The notes beneath the pieces were generated by a model, which saw nothing but the letters and a program-made list of their open reading frames with translations, did no database searches and was not told the origin of the DNA. The position numbers and the translations under genes were made by a program. A stretch of 33,278 nucleotides of DNA from Candidatus Aerophobota bacterium (GTDB lineage: Bacteria; Aerophobota; Aerophobia; Aerophobales; Aerophobaceae), in NCBI GenBank assembly GCA_030672545.1, contig DAOVGF010000065.1:1-33278 (forward strand), written 5' to 3'. This document shows positions 6,306 to 14,136 of this stretch, piece after piece; positions within the stretch are counted from its first letter, which is position 1, and each line of letters starts with the position of its first letter.

Positions 6306-7427
6306 ATGAAGCTTTTTAGGAAAACTAATATTGATTTTATCGGGAAAAGAAAAATTGCCTTAACCATCTCAGTAATTGTGTTAGCTGTAGGAATAATCTC
6401 TTTGGTAATGAAAGGAGGACCACGATTAGGCTTGGATTTCACCGGAGGAGTTGAAGTTCATTTACAATTTGAAAAGTCTCTTTCGATTACCCAGGTAAGA
6501 GCAGGATTATCTTCTATTGGTTTGCAGCAGGCAATCATTCAAAAGTACGGAAAAACTACGGATAACCTCGTCCTCATTCGCTACCGGGTTGAGCAAATAG
6601 CCGAGGAAGCTGCTTCGCAAATTATCAACCTTCGGGAAAAGACGGGTAAACTTACCAGTCTAGAAGAATTAAAACAGCTTCCCGCCCTAGAAAGAATAGG
6701 CTATGAAAATCTGATAGGCTTATTTACCGTTGACCCGACTGATAAAGAAAGGATAAATCTCAATCAAATAGATCAGAAGTCCTTAACTGCTCGAATTCGG
6801 GGAATCACTCACTTAAAAGCCGCCGCTGAGATTGAAAAAGCAGTGAAGGCAGAAGTGGGAGAGGGTAATCCCTTCCAGATCATCAGCCTAGATATAATCG
6901 GGCCTAAAGTGAGTAAAGAACTACAAAAAAGTGCTGTCTTAGCCGTAATTTTTGCTTTAATCGGGATGCTCATTTATATTTCCTGGCGCTTTGAATTCAC
7001 CTTTGCCATAGGTGCGGTAATTGCTTTGGTTCACGATGTGGCTATCAGCGTAGGAGCTCTCTCGCTGGGTAATTTTGAGTTCACCCTCCCAGTCATTGCT
7101 GCTCTTATGACTATAATTGGCTACTCTTTAAACGACACCATTGTCGTCTATGATAGAATTCGAGAGAATACGAAGACTTTCCGAAAACGGAAAATGTCTT
7201 ACAGGGACGTCATTAACCTGGGTATCAATCAATCACTATCCCGAACTGTAATTACCTCACTGACTACCTTTATCGTTGTCTTAGCTCTGTTCGTCTGGGG
7301 TGGTCCGGTTATTCATGGCTTTGCCTTTGCCCTTTTGATAGGAGTTATCGTGGGAACTTATTCCTCCAGTTTTGTAGCTGCACCAGTAGTTTATCAGTGG
7401 GCCCAAATAAGGACTACCAAAAAATGA
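6306..7427 (+). CDS. secF: Protein translocase subunit SecF with an enlarged periplasmic domain
   Basis: Partner of SecD in the accessory translocon complex. It shows an N-terminal membrane segment (about 14-34), LGLDFTGG at 41-48, five C-terminal membrane segments and NDTIVVYDRIREN around 276-288. At 373 residues it is roughly 50-70 longer than common SecF proteins. The extra length is in the periplasmic region at about 95-165. There, INLREKTGKLTSLEELKQL, then LFTVDPTDKERINLNQID, resembles the helix-hairpin-helix-like pattern seen in ComEA or type II secretion GspK proteins. The stop codon overlaps the murG start by 4 bp (ATGA). Confidence 0.95.
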   Translation: MKLFRKTNIDFIGKRKIALTISVIVLAVGIISLVMKGGPRLGLDFTGGVEVHLQFEKSLSITQVRAGLSSIGLQQAIIQKYGKTTDNLVLIRYRVEQIAEEAASQIINLREKTGKLTSLEELKQLPALERIGYENLIGLFTVDPTDKERINLNQIDQKSLTARIRGITHLKAAAEIEKAVKAEVGEGNPFQIISLDIIGPKVSKELQKSAVLAVIFALIGMLIYISWRFEFTFAIGAVIALVHDVAISVGALSLGNFEFTLPVIAALMTIIGYSLNDTIVVYDRIRENTKTFRKRKMSYRDVINLGINQSLSRTVITSLTTFIVVLALFVWGGPVIHGFAFALLIGVIVGTYSSSFVAAPVVYQWAQIRTTKK

Positions 7428-8533
7428 GAGTTTTAGTGGCTGCCGGAGGAACCGGTGGACACCTTTACCCCGCCTTAGCTCTCGCCAATTACCTGAAAAA
7501 AGAACATTTGGCTCAAGAGATTATTTGGATTGGTGGAAAGCGATTTCTGGAAAAGGAAATTGTTACCAGTTCCGGGTTTAAATTCTTAGAAATAAATACC
7601 CGCAGTTGCCCTCGAGGCTTTTCCTGGAAATGGCCTTTTTTTCTTTGGAACCTGGCGATCTCGCTGAAACAATGTTTTTTCATTTTCTTAAGATCCAGGC
7701 CTCAGGTAGTCGTCGGAATGGGTAGTTTCCACTCTTATCCGGTGATAATTATTTCCTTCCTGCTGGGGATACCCAGCCTGATATGCGAACAGAACCTTAT
7801 TCCCTCGCTCACCAATCGGACTTTAGCCCGGCGAGCTACCGCTATTGCTATTAGTTTTCCTCAAACAAAAAAGTACTTCGCTCCCCTTCTGTATCCCAAA
7901 ATAAGAACTGTGGGTAACCCGGTAAGGAAAGAAATCCTGACCACTAAAAGAAAGGAAGCCTCGATTAAATTAAATATGAATGAAAATAGATTTACCCTTC
8001 TTTTTTTAGGTGGAAGTCAAGGAGCTGATTTTCTAAATCAAATGGGAATTAAGGTACTTCAACTTCTTGACCGAGAGGAAATTTTCCCTCAAATTCAAAG
8101 TATTTTCATCGTGGGAATACAAAGCAAAGAATTAGCTCTCCATCCTCCTCTCTTGCAAAGAATCAAACTGTTAATCTTACCTTATTCTTCTAAAATTCAA
8201 TATGTCTATGCTATGTCTGATTTAGTTATCTCTCGAAGTGGGGCCACCACTTTAGCTGAAATCACTGCCTGCGGTCTACCATCCATCCTTATCCCCTATC
8301 CCTACGCCACCGAAAATCACCAGTGGAAAAATGCTCAAATACTGGAGAAAAAGGGAGCCGCTCGGCTAATTGCCCAGAGTGAGCTTAAGGCAAAAAGATT
8401 AAAAAAACTGATCCTTGATTTAATCAATAATAAAGGGATTTTAAGAGAAATGAGCAAAAAGAGCCGCCAATTGGGTAAAAGAGATTCCACAGAACAGATG
8501 GCCAAACTCCTTATCAGCCTGAGGAAAAACTAA
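7424..8533 (+). CDS. murG: UDP-GlcNAc:undecaprenyl-PP-MurNAc-pentapeptide GlcNAc transferase (MurG)
   Basis: A GT28 glycosyltransferase that makes lipid II from lipid I on the inner face of the membrane. The N-terminal VLVAAGGTGGHLYPALALA (residues 3-21) is the diagnostic loop. FLGGSQGAD begins the second Rossmann domain, and SRSGATTLAEITACGLPSI followed by PYPYATENHQWKNA binds the UDP-GlcNAc donor. The start chosen is the ATG at 7424, which overlaps the secF stop, rather than one nine codons upstream; this gives 369 residues, a normal length. murC follows directly. Secure. Confidence 0.96.
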   Translation: MRVLVAAGGTGGHLYPALALANYLKKEHLAQEIIWIGGKRFLEKEIVTSSGFKFLEINTRSCPRGFSWKWPFFLWNLAISLKQCFFIFLRSRPQVVVGMGSFHSYPVIIISFLLGIPSLICEQNLIPSLTNRTLARRATAIAISFPQTKKYFAPLLYPKIRTVGNPVRKEILTTKRKEASIKLNMNENRFTLLFLGGSQGADFLNQMGIKVLQLLDREEIFPQIQSIFIVGIQSKELALHPPLLQRIKLLILPYSSKIQYVYAMSDLVISRSGATTLAEITACGLPSILIPYPYATENHQWKNAQILEKKGAARLIAQSELKAKRLKKLILDLINNKGILREMSKKSRQLGKRDSTEQMAKLLISLRKN

Positions 8534-9922
8534 GTGCTCAAAAATATTCGCTCTCTTCATTTTATCGGAATCGGGGGAGTAGGCATGAGTGCTCTGGCTG
8601 AAGTCCTTTTAAGCAAGGGTTATCAGATTACCGGCTCGGATTTAAGGGAAAATGAGTTAATCCATAAACTACGAACAAAAGGAGTTAAGATTTATCAAGG
8701 ACACAGTTCTGATCATATCCAGAAACCTGAGATAATAGTGGTCTCTTCGGCCGTAAAGGCAGATAATCCAGAGCTTACCGAGGCCTTGAGAAAAGAAATA
8801 CCCGTAATCTCTCGAGGCAAGCTACTTTCTTGGCTGGTAAATGATACCCAAAGTATCATAATTGCTGGAACCCACGGAAAAACTACTACTGCTTCTTTCA
8901 TTTCTCACTTACTAATAAAAGCAGAAGAGGATCCTACTATATTTCTTGGTGGTGAGCTAAATGAGATAAAAGCAACCGGCTTTTTAGGAAGAGGTAGGTG
9001 GACAGTAGTAGAAAGTGATGAGTCTGATGGCTCCTTTCTTTTTCTTCATCCCCAACTGGCTGTTCTTACCTCTCTGGAAAATGATCATCTTGACTATTAT
9101 GGATCAGAAGAAAAATTAAGAGAAGCTTTCAAGCAATTTATTCAAAATTTGAAAAAGGGGGGGACTTTAATTTTCAACAGCGATGATGTCGGTCTAAGAA
9201 AAGTCTGGGAAGAATCTTTTTCTTTACCTTCATTCCTAACCTACGGAATTGACTCAGTCTGCGACCTCAGGGCCGGTGATATAAAATACCGGGCCTTTTC
9301 CAGTTCTTTCCAGATTACCTACCGGGGCAAATCTCTCGGAAGAGTCACCTGTCCTTTGCCTGGTAGACATAACGTTTACAATTGTCTGGCCTCTTTGTTA
9401 GTAAGTTTAACCTTGGGACTAAATTTCCACCAGTTGAGAGACCACTTGTCCTCTTTCCAGGGAATAAAAAGAAGATTTCAAAAAGTAGGAGAAGTTTCAT
9501 CCATTATGATACTTGATGATTATGCCCACCATCCCACAGAAATTAGATCTGTTTTGCAAGCAGCCAAACTTCTAAAAAAGAGAATTATAGTTGTTTTTCA
9601 ACCACATCGTTACACTAGAACAAAACTTTTACTGCCCGCATTTACCAGAGCTTTTACCGATGTTGACCTACTGATCTTAACTAAGATTTATCCCGCCGGA
9701 GAGAGCCCTCAGCCAGGAATTAGTGGCCAACGGCTATTCGAAGAAATAAAAAGCAAAAAGGGAAACTCGGTTTACTTTTTTCCCACCCAGAAGGAAATTC
9801 TGGATTTTCTAAAAAAAGAAGTAACCGAAGAAGATCTTTTGATAACTCTGGGAGCAGGAGACATAAACAGTTTAGGAAAAAAGTTTCTTACTTGGAAAAG
9901 AGAATCAATACAAACTAAATAA
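8534..9922 (+). CDS. murC: UDP-N-acetylmuramate--L-alanine ligase (MurC)
   Basis: Adds L-alanine to UDP-MurNAc, the first amino acid of the peptidoglycan stem, using ATP. Visible motifs are the N-terminal Rossmann loop GIGGVGMSALAEVL (12-25), the ATP loop AGTHGKTTT (111-119), ESDESDGSF, ENDHLDYYG and DDYAHHPTEI. At 462 residues it is full length. It begins with GTG immediately after the murG stop, indicating translational coupling. The order murG-murC is common in mur clusters, but no murB or ddl follows; the next gene converges. Confidence 0.96.
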   Translation: MLKNIRSLHFIGIGGVGMSALAEVLLSKGYQITGSDLRENELIHKLRTKGVKIYQGHSSDHIQKPEIIVVSSAVKADNPELTEALRKEIPVISRGKLLSWLVNDTQSIIIAGTHGKTTTASFISHLLIKAEEDPTIFLGGELNEIKATGFLGRGRWTVVESDESDGSFLFLHPQLAVLTSLENDHLDYYGSEEKLREAFKQFIQNLKKGGTLIFNSDDVGLRKVWEESFSLPSFLTYGIDSVCDLRAGDIKYRAFSSSFQITYRGKSLGRVTCPLPGRHNVYNCLASLLVSLTLGLNFHQLRDHLSSFQGIKRRFQKVGEVSSIMILDDYAHHPTEIRSVLQAAKLLKKRIIVVFQPHRYTRTKLLLPAFTRAFTDVDLLILTKIYPAGESPQPGISGQRLFEEIKSKKGNSVYFFPTQKEILDFLKKEVTEEDLLITLGAGDINSLGKKFLTWKRESIQTK

Positions 9923-9934
9923 TGTTCAACCGGG

Positions 9935-9968
9935 GCAAAAATACAGTTGAGAATTAACTAATTTTTGC
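9935..9968. terminator. Hairpin between the convergent murC and rplI genes
   Basis: GCAAAAAT (9935-9942) pairs with ATTTTTGC (9961-9968), and inner AGTT/AACT can extend the stem. The 35-bp spacer separates two converging transcription units, where a bidirectional terminator would be expected. There is no clean T-tract on either side, so this is a weak call. Confidence 0.25.
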
Positions 9969-10443
9969 TCTTCTCCTTAGGGAAACCTTCTGCCGTTGTC
10001 TTTTTCTTTAACTCAACCTGCAAAGGAATCTCCACCTCGGGATGTAGCTTTATGGAGATTTTTCGGATCCCGATCACCCGAAGTGGTTCATCCAGAGAAA
10101 TCTTTCGATGGTCTATTTCCAAATTAAATTTTCTCTTTATTTCCTCGGTGATATCTTGACTGGTAACGGAACCGAATACCTTCCCTTCCTCTCCTACCTC
10201 TCTTTCTGCAATTATCCGGACACCTTCCAACTTTTCAGCTATCCGTAGAGCTCTGGTCTTACTTTTTTTATCTTTCAGGAGAGCTGTTTTTTGGTGTTCC
10301 TTCAACTGTTTGATATTAGAAGGAGTGGCTCTTAGAGCTAATTCTTTCGGTAATAGGAAATTCCGGGCGTATCCATTACTAACCTGAACTAACTCATATT
10401 TCTTACCCAGGTTTTCTACCTCTTTCGTCAAAATAACTTTCAT
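9958..10443 (-). CDS. rplI: 50S ribosomal protein L9
   Basis: A 161-residue rRNA-binding protein at the base of the L1 stalk. The N-terminal MKVILTKEVENLGKKYELV and VSNGYARNFLLPKELA are diagnostic. A long connecting helix (about 45-75) leads to the C-terminal domain with FGSVTSQDI, and the protein ends in a short Lys-rich tail. It is the last gene of ychF-rpsF-ssb-rpsR-rplI, 22 bp after rpsR. Confidence 0.96.
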   Translation of the reverse strand: MKVILTKEVENLGKKYELVQVSNGYARNFLLPKELALRATPSNIKQLKEHQKTALLKDKKSKTRALRIAEKLEGVRIIAEREVGEEGKVFGSVTSQDITEEIKRKFNLEIDHRKISLDEPLRVIGIRKISIKLHPEVEIPLQVELKKKTTAEGFPKEKSKN

Positions 10444-10465
10444 TCCTTTTTCTCCTTTCGGACGC

Positions 10466-10684
10466 CTACTTGTAAGGCAATAAAGCCATTTGTCGAGCTC
10501 TCTCTATAGCTCTGGAAAGTTCTCTTTGATGTTTGGCACAAACACCGGTTCTTCTTCTACTCTTAATCCGGGCCCGATTATCAATGTAACGCTTCAAAAT
10601 ATCTACATTTTTGTAATCCACAGATTTGGCCCGAAGTCGACAAAACTGACAAATCTTTTTTCTCCTAAAACTCTTAGGAAACAT
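10466..10684 (-). CDS. rpsR: 30S ribosomal protein S18
   Basis: A 72-residue small-subunit protein that binds with S6 to the central domain of 16S rRNA. YKNVDILKRYID and the Arg-rich RARIKSRRRTG are typical. It keeps CQFC near the N terminus and CAKH later, a Cys/His set that would bind zinc (the C+ form). Normal length; the ATG start is preceded by a ribosome-binding sequence in the gap after ssb. Confidence 0.96.
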   Translation of the reverse strand: MFPKSFRRKKICQFCRLRAKSVDYKNVDILKRYIDNRARIKSRRRTGVCAKHQRELSRAIERARQMALLPYK

Positions 10685-10704
10685 GTTATTTATCCTCCAA
10701 ATGA

Positions 10705-11124
10705 TTAATTCTCTTCTTTAATTTCTTCTTCACTTAAAGGAACCCGGTTAATCTCGTTCTCTATGGGTTCCTCAATTACCTCTTCTGTCGGCTTTTTCTT
10801 CAAGCGCTGCAAGAATACTACCCTCCAGGCAACAACCTCACTTTTTATTCTTTTAATTCCATCACGATCTTCATAGGAACGCACTTGTAATCTTCCATCC
10901 ACCGCTACCTGACTCCCTTTGGTTAAATACTCGGAACACCTCTCCGCTTGTTTACGCCAGGTCACTATGGGTATAAAATCAGTTGCTCTTTCTCCCTCGG
11001 CACTCGTGTAGGGACGTGAAACTGCCACAGTAAAACTGCTCACTGGTATTCCACCAGGTGTATAGCGAAGTTCAGGCTCCTGGGTTAGATTGCCGATTAA
11101 GATCACCCTGTTCAGAGCTGCCAT
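10705..11124 (-). CDS. ssb: Single-stranded DNA-binding protein
   Basis: A 139-residue OB-fold protein that coats single-stranded DNA in replication and repair. MAALNRVILIGNLTQEPELR, TDFIPIVTWRKQAE and GSQVAVDGRLQ are the classical blocks. The tail is short and acidic but ends ...EEEIKEEN and lacks the Asp-rich tip ending in Pro-Phe that normally recruits partner proteins. The ATG follows AGGAGAGG, which lies inside the end of rpsF, so the two genes overlap by 53 bp. Location between rpsF and rpsR is the common bacterial order. Confidence 0.96.
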   Translation of the reverse strand: MAALNRVILIGNLTQEPELRYTPGGIPVSSFTVAVSRPYTSAEGERATDFIPIVTWRKQAERCSEYLTKGSQVAVDGRLQVRSYEDRDGIKRIKSEVVAWRVVFLQRLKKKPTEEVIEEPIENEINRVPLSEEEIKEEN

Positions 11125-11440
11125 TTTCCTCTCCTTTTTTTGGCTCAGAAGTAAAGAGCTTATCCTTTTTAATAATCATTAATCTGATAACTCCTTGAGA
11201 ATACATAAAATTGCGAAACTCCCCCATTACAGAAGGTTCGGCCTCAAAATTAAGTATCACGAAATAACCCTCTTTTTTCTTCTTCACCGCATAAGCTAAC
11301 CTCCTCAATCCTTCCTCATTCATGGTTTTTATCTCAACTGTTCTTTCATTCAAAAATTCTCTGATTTTCTTGCTTAATTCTTCCCTTCTTTTTTCGTCCC
11401 ACTCCGGTTTGAGGACAAAAGTTATCTCATAATAAGACAT
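11072..11440 (-). CDS. rpsF: 30S ribosomal protein S6
   Basis: A small-subunit protein that pairs with S18. The start at MSYYEITFVLKPEWDEKR (11440) is chosen over a frame opening 14 codons upstream because GGGAG precedes it and the sequence then matches the family; this gives 122 residues. RLAYAVKKKKEGYFVILNFEA is the conserved core. The last roughly 20 residues (GEENGSSEQGDLNRQ) are low-complexity and are encoded by DNA that also encodes the first residues of SSB. Confidence 0.95.
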   Translation of the reverse strand: MSYYEITFVLKPEWDEKRREELSKKIREFLNERTVEIKTMNEEGLRRLAYAVKKKKEGYFVILNFEAEPSVMGEFRNFMYSQGVIRLMIIKKDKLFTSEPKKGEENGSSEQGDLNRQSNPGA

Positions 11441-11481
11441 TGAACACTCCCTTTTATTGGCAGAATAAATGGAATCTATCA

Positions 11482-12573
11482 TTAGCTATGAAAACGAAAG
11501 TTTATCACGTCGCCATCTTTAACCCGATACTCTTTTCCCTCCATCAGTACTTTCCCAGTCTCGCGAACTTCCCTAATTGAATTTACCTCTCTCAGGTCTT
11601 CAAAGGAAATAACCTCCGCTTTAATAAAACCCTTTTCCATCTCGGAATGAACTTTCCCTGCTGCCTGAAGAGCAGTAGTTCCCTCTGGTATTAACCAGGC
11701 TCTTACCTCCTTTCCCCCAGTTACTGTAAAAAAGGTAATCAGTTTAAGTAACTTCTGAGCTACCTGCACCAATCGCCTTATTCCACTTTCCTTTATTTGA
11801 AGGACTTCCTTAAATTCGCTGGCTTCCTCTGGAGAAAGCTCAGCCAATTCCCACTCAAGTTGAGCACATATCTCCACCAACTCTAATTTATGCTCTCTAG
11901 CATATCTTCTTAATTCTTCAAGATGAATAGAAGGTGTCTCCAGATCGTCTTCGCTAATATTAGCCAACAGCACTGTCGGCTTCACCCTCAGCAAACCTTC
12001 TTCCCTCAAAAAGGCTTGCTCCTCATCCTTTAAATCCCCAACAGATAGTGTTTCTTCCTCCAAACAATGCTGAAATTTCGATAATAAGGTAATTTTCTCT
12101 TTAGCTTCTTTTTCCCCTGATTTTATTGCCTTCTGAAATTTTGTCAATCGCCGTTTTATTATTTCTAAATCTGAAAGAGCTAATTCGGTAGCGATAATCT
12201 CCACATCCCTCAATGGATTTAGCTTACCTTCAGGATGACTCACTTTTTCCGTCTTGAAACATCTAGTTACTTCCACTAAGGCCTGAGAAACCCGTATTCT
12301 ACTCAAAAACTCATTTCCCAGACCTTCTCCGCGATGGGCTCCCCGTACCAGTCCAGCTATATCCACAAACTCAATAGTCGCCGGGGTAACTTTCTCTGGA
12401 TTTATCATCCGGCCCAATTTTTCCAATCGGACATCCGGTACCAAAGCCATACCTACATTAGGCGAGACAGTACAAAAAGGAAAACTGGCTACCTGAGCCT
12501 TACCTTTGGTAAGAGCATTAAATAAAGTAGATTTCCCCGCATTAGGGAGCCCAATGATACCCATTGAATACAT
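11482..12573 (-). CDS. ychF: Ribosome-associated ATPase YchF (OLA1 family)
   Basis: A 363-residue Obg-family P-loop protein that binds ATP and associates with ribosomes; it is linked to stress responses. The P loop is GLPNAGKST (8-16), switch II DIAGLVRGAHRGEGLGNEF, the nucleotide-specificity NISEDD typical of YchF rather than NKxD, and a C-terminal TGS domain ending KEYRVKDGDVINFRF. It stands 41 bp before rpsF, the usual neighbour in many bacteria. The start could be Met1 or Met4. Confidence 0.95.
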   Translation of the reverse strand: MYSMGIIGLPNAGKSTLFNALTKGKAQVASFPFCTVSPNVGMALVPDVRLEKLGRMINPEKVTPATIEFVDIAGLVRGAHRGEGLGNEFLSRIRVSQALVEVTRCFKTEKVSHPEGKLNPLRDVEIIATELALSDLEIIKRRLTKFQKAIKSGEKEAKEKITLLSKFQHCLEEETLSVGDLKDEEQAFLREEGLLRVKPTVLLANISEDDLETPSIHLEELRRYAREHKLELVEICAQLEWELAELSPEEASEFKEVLQIKESGIRRLVQVAQKLLKLITFFTVTGGKEVRAWLIPEGTTALQAAGKVHSEMEKGFIKAEVISFEDLREVNSIREVRETGKVLMEGKEYRVKDGDVINFRFHS

Positions 12574-12635
12574 AATTTCCGCTCTCTATGCTTTGTCTCT
12601 AACTAAGTGGTAAATTGATCCAAAATAACCGAATC

Positions 12636-13784
12636 TCAGGTATATGTTTCTTTAAGGTCCGCCCTCAAATTATCCAGCAACTCAAGATAACTTCGAAGAT
12701 CTTTTTCTTCAGCAGGAGCTCGAAGCCTTTTCAGTGCTCTTTCTTGGATTTGTCTTATTCGTTCCCGACTAACACCGTATTTCTTTCCAATTTCCCTTAA
12801 AGAACAACTATCATCTTCCTCTAAACCAAATCTCAATCTCAAAATCTCCAGTTCTCGTTTATCTCTAACCACCTTTCTTAGGAGATTATTCACTTCCCGT
12901 TTGAGTAGCTCAAGAGTAAACTCATAAGCAGGTGGAGGAATAGTTTTATTAGAAACAAAGTCGATCATAGAACTTTCTGTTTCTTCCCCCTGGGGAGAAT
13001 CAAAAGAAACCGTGTTCTGAGTCAATCCCAGAGTTTCCCTAATCTTTTTGGGAGATATATTGGCTTCCTTGGCAATCTCCTCAGGCGTAGGCTCCCTTTT
13101 TAATTCCTGCTCTAACTGGCGAGAAATCTGGGTTAACTTCTTTAAGAGATGAGCTATATGAACAGGCAAGCGGATAGTTCGAGATTGATCAGTAATCGCC
13201 CGGGAAAGAGACTGTCGGATCCACCAACTGGCATAAGTACTGAATCGCTTGCCCGATTCATAATCAAATTTATCTACCGCCCGGGAAAGACCGATATTAC
13301 CCTCCTGAATAAGATCTGAAAAAGAGACACCTCGGCCAATATATTTTTTGGCAAAGTTCACCACCAAACGCAGATTAGCCTGCATCAAATCTTTCCTGTA
13401 CCCCTCATAAACTAACTTTACCTGTTCTATTTCATTCAAGATCTCAGTCATAGTTCTTTTTTTCTCACCCCTAAGAGCACCAATGACTTCTGACCGGTAA
13501 TTCAGTAAAAAATCGCATAATGCCCGTATCTTATCCATATTACCTTCTATTTTTTGCAGAGTTTTAACATTGCCTCCTTTCTCCTCAAAAAACTTCAGTA
13601 ACGGAGAGTTAACCTCAAGAATCTTCCGGGTGTTTTTTACCAAATCAATTAGTTTGATACGAGCAGACTTTATCCTGATGGCTAATTGCCTTTCCTTCTC
13701 AGGGGTAAGCAAAGGGGTCTTTCCTATCCCTTCGAGATACTTATCCAGAAAAGCAAAGGAAGTTCGTTCCCGTATTTTTTGCAT
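12636..13784 (-). CDS. rpoD: RNA polymerase sigma factor, primary (RpoD/SigA) type
   Basis: A 382-residue sigma-70 family factor. Region 1.2 is at about 12-35 and region 2 includes DLIQEGNIGLSRAVDKFDYE. RFSTYASWWIRQSLSRAI recognises the -10 box, region 3 includes REPTPEEIAKEANIS, and region 4.2 SREIGKKYGVSRERIRQIQ-type sequence (here SLREIGKKYGV) reads the -35 box. Region 1.1 is absent, and the segment between 1.2 and 2.1 is short. It is the only sigma gene here and its motifs are of the primary class, but an RpoS-like or alternative group 2 factor cannot be excluded. A candidate promoter lies about 200 bp upstream, so the messenger would carry a long structured leader. Confidence 0.88.
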   Translation of the reverse strand: MQKIRERTSFAFLDKYLEGIGKTPLLTPEKERQLAIRIKSARIKLIDLVKNTRKILEVNSPLLKFFEEKGGNVKTLQKIEGNMDKIRALCDFLLNYRSEVIGALRGEKKRTMTEILNEIEQVKLVYEGYRKDLMQANLRLVVNFAKKYIGRGVSFSDLIQEGNIGLSRAVDKFDYESGKRFSTYASWWIRQSLSRAITDQSRTIRLPVHIAHLLKKLTQISRQLEQELKREPTPEEIAKEANISPKKIRETLGLTQNTVSFDSPQGEETESSMIDFVSNKTIPPPAYEFTLELLKREVNNLLRKVVRDKRELEILRLRFGLEEDDSCSLREIGKKYGVSRERIRQIQERALKRLRAPAEEKDLRSYLELLDNLRADLKETYT

Positions 13785-13828
13785 TGTCTTACTCTCTCAC
13801 AAAATCACTCTTTGACAGAACCTCTTTA

Positions 13829-13892
13829 AATAGCCTCAATTGTTCTGGTTTCTAATTAGAAACCAGAACCCCTAAAATATCGAATAGCCTCA
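13829..13892. promoter_or_regulatory. 28-bp perfect palindrome between 10-bp direct repeats, upstream of the sigma gene
   Basis: Bases 13842-13869 form a perfect 28-bp palindrome centred on CTAATTAG with outer arms GTTCTGGTTT. It is flanked by identical direct repeats AATAGCCTCA at 13829-13838 and 13883-13892. It lies between the candidate sigma-gene promoter (13989-14016) and the sigma start codon, so it would be in the transcribed leader. No T-tract follows on the minus strand, which argues against a terminator. An operator or RNA control element is possible. Confidence 0.7.
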
Positions 13893-13988
13893 CTTTCTTT
13901 ATTTTCCCGCTTATAAATTCTGGGGAGGAATCGTTAACTTCCCGCACATTCCTAATTGTTTTAGCTTTGATGAAAGAAATACATTTCT

Positions 13989-14016
13989 ACTATAACAAAT
14001 ATCCAAAATAGGTCAA
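13989..14016 (-). promoter_or_regulatory. Promoter for the sigma gene
   Basis: On the minus strand, TTGACC (complement of 14011-14016), a 16-bp spacer, and TATAGT (complement of 13989-13994). It faces away from the purH promoter, with 22 bp between the two -35 boxes. Of the 352-bp gap 13785-14136, only 13893-13988 and 14068-14136 hold nothing that I recognise. Confidence 0.6.
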
Positions 14017-14038
14017 CAATTCCCCCCGGTTTTTTTCC

Positions 14039-14067
14039 TTGACGGCCAAGGATAATTTTGTTAAAAT
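14039..14067 (+). promoter_or_regulatory. Promoter for the purH operon
   Basis: TTGACG (14039-14044), a 17-bp spacer, and TAAAAT (14062-14067), 69 bp before the purH ATG. Good match to the sigma-70 consensus. Confidence 0.7.
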
Positions 14068-14136
14068 ATTTACGTTAAAAATACTTGGATTCCTTAATGA
14101 AAATGGTAATCCAGAAAATAAAAGAGGTAAAGTCTG

